Source: Streptomyces sp. P3
GTDB lineage: Bacteria > Actinomycetota > Actinomycetes > Streptomycetales > Streptomycetaceae
Length of the DNA: 64,000 nucleotides
Reading direction: 5' to 3'
NCBI GenBank assembly: GCA_016893485.2
Contig: JAFEKX020000001.1
Coordinates: forward strand, 3,224,001-3,288,000
Made by a program: the position numbers and the translations under genes. The notes under the pieces were generated by a model. The model made no database searches. It was not told where the DNA came from and saw only the letters and a program-made list of their open reading frames with translations. Below are positions 58,850-64,000 of this stretch, piece after piece. Each line of letters begins with the position of its first letter. The stretch's first letter is position 1.

Positions 58850-58877
58850 GGCTGGTCGCGCAGTTCCCCGCGCCCCT
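58850..58877 (+). repeat. 28-base intergenic repeat, copy G
   Basis: Same element as at 5141, about 40 bases upstream of the abfA start. It is the only copy not placed directly after a gene's stop codon. Confidence 0.75.
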
Positions 58878-59306
58878 AGAGGACGACTGGCCAGCCGGTT
58901 GTTGCCCGGGCGAGGGTATTCAGCCCCGGCTTGGGTGTGCCGTTATCGTCGCCGTCGCAGGAGTCGTATGACAAGACATTCTTACCTCTGTCCGGAAGAT
59001 GGATTGGCCGCCCGTCAGCCTTGGCTTGTCGGTGCCATCCGACCCCACTCCCTGTCCTTGCTGTAGAGATCCCGTCGTGTTCGACATGTCGTACGTCGCT
59101 CGTCGCATCGAACGGGACCGTAAAATCGAAGCGCTTGCGCGTCAATGGGTTGAACACAGTGCACTGTTCATTCGCGGGGGCGATTTCCGGACACAGCGGT
59201 CGTTCCCGGTCCCACAACGGCCACCGAACGACATGACGGCGCCAGTTGTGGGCGCGTAACCTCGGACCGGCCTGGCAGGCGGACGGCGGGAAGGGGAGCG
59301 CACGAC
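58878..59306. other. Intergenic region upstream of the terminal operon
   Basis: About 430 bases, less GC-rich than the surroundings, with no convincing gene. It contains the perfect 12-base palindrome ACAGTGCACTGT (59156-59167), about 140 bases before the operon's first GTG, a possible operator. Open frames exist on both strands (for example 58999-59259 on plus), but their third-position composition and lack of ribosome sites argue against coding. The ribosome site of the next gene is probably AAGGGGAG at ~59292-59299. Confidence 0.5.
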
Positions 59307-60582
59307 GTGGTGACGACCTTCCTCGGCGAGCTGTACACGTCCTTCGCGTGGATCCCCACCGCGGTCCTCGGCGCCGCCCTCGCGCTGAAGCTCCCGGCGA
59401 TCATCCGGCTGTGGCGGGAGCCGCTGCTGCGGGCGGTCGGCGGGCTGCTGCTGCTCGCCTGCGCGGTGTTCGTGTTCGTGATGCCACCGGTGATCACCTG
59501 ACCAACCGGGTCACCGGCGTGCCCAACTTCTCGGCGCCGTGGGTGTATTCGCTGCTCACCGCGTTCAGCGGGGCCGGGCTGCTGCTCATCGTGACCTGGC
59601 GCAACGGCCTGTCCGACCGCTCGGACGCGACCCGGCGCGCGAGGCGGTGGGTCATCTCCGTCTACGCGGGCGTGATCGTGGCGCTGTGGGTGCTGTTCGC
59701 GCTGGCCGACGCGCCCGTGGAGCGGGTCCGCGACCTGGACACCTACTACGCCGACACGCCCTTCATGCGCGAGATGATCGTGCTCTATCTCCTCGGGCAC
59801 ACCGTGGCCGTGCTGATCACCGGACGGCTCATCTGGAACTGGGTCCGCGCGGACGGTCTGCACGGCTGGCTGCGCTGGGGACTGACGTTCCTCGGCGCGG
59901 GCTACGCGCTGAACCTCGGGTTCGATCTCGCCAAACTCACGGCGGTCGCGGCCCGTTGGACCGGACACGACCTCGACACCCTCAGCACCGACATCGCGCC
60001 GTGCGCGGCCTGCCTCGGCGCGATCCTGATCGCCGTCGGTTTCATCCTGCCGCACACCGGCCAATATCTGCACGGCCGCCTCCGCGTCCGCCTCGCCCAC
60101 CACCAACTCCGGCCGCTCTACGTCCTGATGCGCTCCGTCGACGGCGACGGCGTCCCCTTCGTGCTCTGCGCGGCGCCCGAACTCCGGCTGATCCGGCGGG
60201 AGACGTACATCCGCGACGTCCTCCTGCCGCTCGCCCGCCGCCTCGACGACGACCTCCGCACCCGGGCCCACCAGGCCGCCCTCAGCCTCGGCTGCACCCC
60301 GCCCCGCGCGAAGGCACTGGCCGCGGCGGTGGCGATCCTCGACGCCATCGACCCGGCCCCGGGCACCCCACCGGCCACCCCGACACCGCCGACCTCCTCC
60401 AGGAACTCGGCCCCGTCTCCCGCGCCCTGCGCCACCGCGACGCGATCGACGCGGTGCGCGCGGCCGTACGGAGTGCGGGGCAGGAGGCCGGCGCCACGGA
60501 GCAGACCGGCCCCGCACCGGGACCGGAGCACCCCACAGACCCCGCGGAAGTCTCCCGCTTCCTGCTTCCGCGGCGACCGTGA
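59307..60582 (+). CDS. MAB_1171c-type multi-helix membrane protein (paralogue 1)
   Basis: About 425 residues. An N-terminal half of about seven membrane helices (AWIPTAVLGAALALKLPAII; LLLLACAVFVFVMPPVI; YSLLTAFSGAGLLLIVTW; VISVYAGVIVALWVLFALAD) carries the family marks VTGVPNFSAPWVYS, ADAPVERVRDLDTYYADTPF and ARWTGHDLDTLSTDIAP. The cytoplasmic half (DUF6545-like) is helical, with LIRRETYIRDVLLPLARRLD. I recall this family being annotated only as a putative transporter. GTG 59307. A C is missing at ~59494 (PPVIT/LTNRVTG) and a shift lies near 60362. The TGA overlaps the next gene's GTG. Confidence 0.8.
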
Positions 60583-61151
60583 GGTGGCTGAGTCGGCGAA
60601 TGTCCTGGCATATTGCAGCGGTGCGCACGAAGAAGGAGATGCGTCGGTTCGCCGCCGCCCTCATCGACCCGATGCGCGTCCCGGTCCCGGCCGAGCCCGA
60701 GGCCCTGTTCGACGCGCTGGTCGACTCCGTGACGCGCTGGCGAGGACGTGAAGTCGTCGTCCGCCGTGAGGTGTTCCCGCCGCACACGGCCAGCGGCCTG
60801 TGGCTGGAGGGCGACACCTACGACGTCATCGTCATCGACAAGCGGGCCGCCGCCTGGCACCAGATCGTGATCTTCTGCCACGAGGTGTGGCACATGCACC
60901 AGCGGACCGCCCAGCCCACCCCCAGCGCCGACGGCAGCCCCCAACCCGTCGCCGCCCGCACCGACTTCAGCCTCGCCGACGAGCAAGAGGCCGACCGCTT
61001 CGGCATGTTGATGAGCGGACGGCTGCGGCCCTGGCTGGAGGCCGCCGCCACGGCGGACCCGGCACACGGCCCCGCCATCGACGGCGACGGTCAGGACGGG
61101 CTCGCCGGGCGTATCGGAGCCGCCCTCAACTACCGCGGGACCAGAAAATGA
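60579..61151 (+). CDS. ImmA/IrrE-type HExxH metallopeptidase
   Basis: An intact protein of up to 190 residues. The zinc site is VIFCHEVWHMHQRTA (H-E-x-x-H), followed downstream by a possible third ligand in LADEQEADRFGMLM, the ImmA/IrrE arrangement. Before it come SVTRWRGREVVVRREVFPPH and SGLWLEGDTYDVIVIDKRAA. Such proteins are often labelled toxin component or ParH-like in streptomycetes; ImmA/IrrE enzymes cleave repressors. No XRE repressor is seen beside it. GTG 60579 is coupled to the upstream TGA, although an internal start (e.g. GTG 60621, giving VRTKKEMRRF) is also possible. The TGA overlaps the next ATG. Confidence 0.85.
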   Translation: MRWLSRRMSWHIAAVRTKKEMRRFAAALIDPMRVPVPAEPEALFDALVDSVTRWRGREVVVRREVFPPHTASGLWLEGDTYDVIVIDKRAAAWHQIVIFCHEVWHMHQRTAQPTPSADGSPQPVAARTDFSLADEQEADRFGMLMSGRLRPWLEAAATADPAHGPAIDGDGQDGLAGRIGAALNYRGTRK

Positions 61152-62330
61152 GCGGTCTGATCAACTACCTCAGCTGCGGCCTGCTGTGGCTCGGCCTGCT
61201 GGTGAAAGCCCCCGATCTCCTACGGCACTGGCGCGACCCTATCTCCGCGTCATCTGTGTGCTCCTCGGCCTGGCCGGGGCCTGCTTCTTCCTCGGGGCGC
61301 CGCCCACCGTCGGCGCGATCAACCACCTCAGCGGCGTCCCGAACCTCGCCGCGCCGCTGACGTACGCGTCGATCACGGCGTACAGCGCGTCCTCCCAAGT
61401 GCTCTTCGTGTACTGGCGGGGCGGCCCGCACGTCCACCGCACGGCCCGCCGCTGGATCGTGGCGTACACCTTCGTCATCGTCGGCATCGCCGTGATGTTC
61501 GCGCTGGGCGACACCCCGGTGGAGCGCCGCACCGACCTCGACACCTACTACGCGAAGACGCCGTTCATCACCGAGATGATCGTGCTGTACCTGTGCGGGC
61601 ACCTCGCCGCCGTCAGCGTCACCACGGTGTCCTCGCTGCGCTGGGCGCGCCAGGTCGACGGCTGGCTGCGCGCGGGACTGATCACGCTGGGCGTCGGCTC
61701 GCTGTGCGGCGCCGGGTACAGCGTGACCAAGTTCGCGGCGGTGATCGCCCGTTGGTGCGGACTCGACTGGACGAAGCTCGGGACGACCGTGTCGCCGGCC
61801 GCCGCGGGCCTGGGCGCGGTCCTGATCGTCGTCGGCGTGCTGATCCCGCTCGGCGGCCCCGGCTGACCCAGTGGCGGCGGGCCCGGCGGACGTACGCCCG
61901 GCTCGAACCGCTGGAACACGAGCTGGACGAACTCCTCACCCGCCGTGCGCTACGGCTGCCCCGGCCCCGCTGGTCCTCCCCGGCGACCCGGCTGGTGTGG
62001 CGGCAGACCAGCATCCACAACGCGTTCGGCCACCTCGACGCGTTCTTCGACCCGGCCCTGTACGAGCGGACGTTGGAGGCCGCGACCCACACCACGGTCG
62101 ACCCGGCGCAGGCCGAGGCGACCGCGTGGGCGGCGGTCGTCGCCGCTGCCGTGGCCGAGGAACGCCAGCGCGACCCGCACCTCCTGCCCGCCGACGAACC
62201 GGGCCGGCTCCCCGACCGCGCTCCCGGCACCGCCCTCCTCGTGCCGATCGCCGACGCCCTGACCCGCTCCCCGCTCGTCGCCGCCGCCCGGGTCCGAGCC
62301 GGTACGACGGAAGGGAGTTCACGGGCATGA
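61148..62330 (+). CDS. MAB_1171c-type multi-helix membrane protein (paralogue 2)
   Basis: About 394 residues with the same layout as the protein at 59307: helices from LINYLSCGLLWLGLLVKAPD, the motifs HLSGVPNLAAPLTYAS, GDTPVERRTDLDTYYAKTPF and ITEMIVLYLCGHLAAVSV, and ARWCGLDWTKLGTTVSPAA. The cytoplasmic half contains VWRQTSIHNAFGHLDAFFDP and an Ala-rich helix, and ends TTEGSSRA. The ATG at 61148 overlaps the peptidase stop and the stop overlaps the next ATG. Breaks near 61225 (RDPYLRVICVLLG) and 61863. Confidence 0.8.
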
Positions 62331-63540
62331 GCCTCATCGTGTATCTCGCCGCCGCCGTCTTCGGACTGTCCTGCACCGTCCTGCTGCGCCGCCCGCCGAG
62401 CTTCCCGCGCGACCCGCTGACCGTCACCACCTGCGTGGCGATCGTCCTCGGTGCCCTGGGCCTGGTCTGCGCCGCGCCACCGACCCTGAGCGCCGTCAAC
62501 GGCCTCACCGGCGTCCCCAACTTCGGCGCCCCGCTCACCTACGGCATGATCTCCGCGTACAGCTGCTCCCTGCTGGTGCTGCTCTTCCAGTGGCGGGGCG
62601 GCTCCCCGGCCCGCATCCGCCGCCTGGTGCTGCGCAGCATGGCCGCCTACGGCGCGCTGATCATCGCCATCGTCGTGCTGTTCGCGCTGGCCGACCCGAG
62701 CACCGAGCGGCTCACCGACCTCGACACGTACTACGCCAACACGCCCTACATGCGCGAGATGATCGTGCTCTATCTGCTCGGGCACAGCGCGGCCACCCTC
62801 GCGATGTGCACGGTCTGCGTCAGCTGGGCCCGCGAGGTCACCGGTCTGCTGCGGACGGGGCTCCAACTCATCCTCGTCGGAACCCTGTTGGACGTGGTCG
62901 GCTTCCAGCTCGTCAAGTACACGGCGGTGGTGGCCCGTTGGTCCGGGCACGACCTCGACTTCCTGTCCACCGGGGTCGCCCCGCCGATGGCCTCGCTGGC
63001 CGCCCTGACCTGCTCGATGGGCTTCGTCCTGCCCCGGCTGCTGCCCACCGCCCGCGCGCACTGGCGTTACCTCGACGACCTGCGCGGGCTGGGTCCGCTG
63101 TGGTCGGAGATCCGGTTCGCGTCCATCGCGCCGAAGCCGCCCAGCGCGCTCTGGCAGCTGCCCCGGATGCGGCTGCACTGGCGTGAAGTGTCCATCCACG
63201 ACGCCCTGTTGGCGCTCGCCCCGTACTTCGACGACCGGGTCCGCGAGCGCACCCGCGAGGCCGCCCTGCACGAGGGCCGCTCCGCGCACGAGGCCCGGAT
63301 GGTCGCGGAGGCGGCGATGGTGGCCGACGCCGCCCGCCGCGCCGCCGCCCGCGAGGAACCCTTCGGCACACCGAGCACCTACCGGCTCTACGCCACGGAG
63401 GTCTCCGACACCGGCGGGCTGGTCGAGCTGGCGCGGGCGCTGGCCCGGTCCCGTGTCACCGCCGCCGTACCGGAGGGTACGGTGAAGGCCACCCGCACTG
63501 ATCCACTCGCCCGAACCTCCTTGTTCCCGGGCCGATTTGA
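62327..63540 (+). CDS. MAB_1171c-type multi-helix membrane protein (paralogue 3)
   Basis: About 404 residues. From ATG 62327 it reads MSLIVYLAAAVFGLSCTVLL, with GLTGVPNFGAPLTYGMISAY, PSTERLTDLDTYYANTPYMR, EMIVLYLLGHSAATLAMCTV and ARWSGHDLDFLSTGVAPP in the membrane half. LHWREVSIHDALLALAPYFD and EARMVAEAAMVADAARRAAA are in the cytoplasmic half. As written the frame has no stop before the window ends, running through the next gene. A missing base near 63500-63530 would let it stop at TGA 63538-63540, just before the next ribosome site, and I annotate that end. It is coupled to paralogue 2 by ATGA. Confidence 0.78.
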
Positions 63541-63548
63541 GGAGCCGC

Positions 63549-64000
63549 ATGTCGCGGAGAGCTGTCGTCATCGGTGCCGGACTGGCCGGGTTGCTGGCCG
63601 CGGCCGCGTTGTCCGCCCACGCGGACGAGGTGATCGTGCTCGACCGGGACGAGCTGCCCGACGGGCCGGAACACCGCAGGGGTCTCCCGCAGGGTCGCCA
63701 CGCCCACCTCCTGATGTCGGGCGGCCTGGCCGCGATGGAGGACCTCGTACCGGGCGTTCCGATGCGCGAGCGGCTGCTCGACGCGGGCGCCCACGAGATC
63801 TCCCTCAACTCGGGCCTCCTCGCGCTGACTCCGGAGGGCTGGCTGCGCCGCTGGCGGCACCCGGGCCCCGCATGCTCACCTGCAGCCGGGCGCTGCTGGA
63901 CTGGGTGGTCCGCGAGGCGGTCCTCGCCGAGACCAAGACCGTGATCCGCCACGCGCGGGGCGTGGCTCTCCTCGGCGACGCCCGCCGCGTCACCGGCGTC
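63549..64000 (+). CDS. FAD-dependent oxidoreductase, N-terminal part
   Basis: The first ~150 residues of a flavoprotein monooxygenase-like enzyme that continues past the window. After ATG 63549 (GAGGAG upstream) it reads MSRRAVVIGAGLAGLLAAAA, the FAD Rossmann motif, then VIVLDRDELPDGPEHRRGLP and QGRHAHLLMSGG, as in oxidoreductases related to polyprenyl-methoxyphenol hydroxylases. A base is missing at ~63865, after which the frame gives RMLTCSRALLDWVVREAVLA. Its position directly after three membrane paralogues and an HExxH peptidase suggests it modifies a small hydrophobic molecule in the same process. Confidence 0.82.

Noticed and set aside
58999..59259. Possible small plus-strand gene (S-Y-V-A-R-R-I-E-R-D-R-K helix) before the terminal operon
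   Set aside because: Third-position GC is well below that of real genes here, there is no ribosome site, and the 12-base palindrome falls inside it; a regulatory region is more likely.

Overview
The window is high-GC actinomycete chromosome and looks like Streptomyces. Codon third positions are almost all G or C, GTG and TTG starts are common, and the gene order is a Streptomyces core arrangement: TerD proteins, AhpE-type peroxiredoxin, DUF3052 protein, aceE, then a fasR-fabD-fabH-acpP-fabF fatty acid cluster, then a ChvE/MmsA/MmsB sugar transporter. No rRNA, tRNA, CRISPR array, insertion sequence or prophage was recognised.

The most important caveat is sequence quality. Most genes longer than about 600 bases need one or more single-base corrections, usually a lost or gained G or C in a short G/C run, to restore a continuous protein. 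The affected genes include ones a streptomycete cannot easily lose (aceE, fabD, fabH). I count about 60 such sites, roughly one per kb, and read them as assembly or base-calling errors. Such genes are therefore annotated as whole CDS spans with the breaks noted. Only fragments that also lack whole domains are called pseudogenes.

Layout. 1-2.0 kb: stress proteins on the minus strand (two TerD, peroxiredoxin, DUF3052). 2.4-6.0 kb: aceE and a potassium channel, followed by two blocks of tandem repeats. 6.6-13.3 kb: regulator-transporter and regulator-reductase pairs (MFS/TetR, aldo-keto reductase/MerR) with visible operators, plus DUF1023 and DUF4429 proteins. 13.4-16 kb: acetyltransferase, serine hydrolase, a decayed nucleoside phosphorylase-like fragment, pirin. 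16-21 kb: fasR and the type II fatty acid synthase genes, with hairpins on both sides of acpP. 21-30.7 kb: DUF3145, SGNH hydrolase, mutarotase, GH3 glycosidase with a divergent TetR, a pyroglutamyl-peptidase-like protein without the expected cysteine, and membrane proteins. 30.9-37.2 kb: secreted M14 carboxypeptidase coupled to a serine hydrolase, an oxidoreductase/MarR pair, and a SCO2400-type membrane protein. 37.4-46.2 kb: a sugar operon read in one direction from a consensus-like promoter (acid-sugar dehydratase, zinc dehydrogenase, unknown protein, ChvE-MmsA-MmsB, Tat-exported mutarotase). 46.4-54.2 kb: an aminotransferase with a long Gln/Pro-rich tail, an MFS exporter, a two-domain O-methyltransferase beside a PobA-like hydroxylase, a MarR remnant, DUF4360 and Rrf2. 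54.3-58.8 kb: convergent GH35 beta-galactosidase and GH51 arabinofuranosidase. 59.3-64 kb: a translationally coupled operon with three related membrane proteins, an HExxH peptidase and a flavoprotein that continues past the window.

How the genes fit together. The GH3, GH35 and GH51 enzymes, the two mutarotases and the ChvE transporter suggest breakdown and uptake of arabinose/galactose-containing plant polymers, with a dehydrogenase/dehydratase pair that could oxidise a sugar or sugar acid. The best candidate for an undescribed system is the terminal operon (59307 onward): its proteins belong to recognisable but functionally unassigned families, and every complete junction between adjacent genes up to the third membrane protein is a 4-base stop/start overlap. 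A 28-base element recurs eight times between genes across the window.
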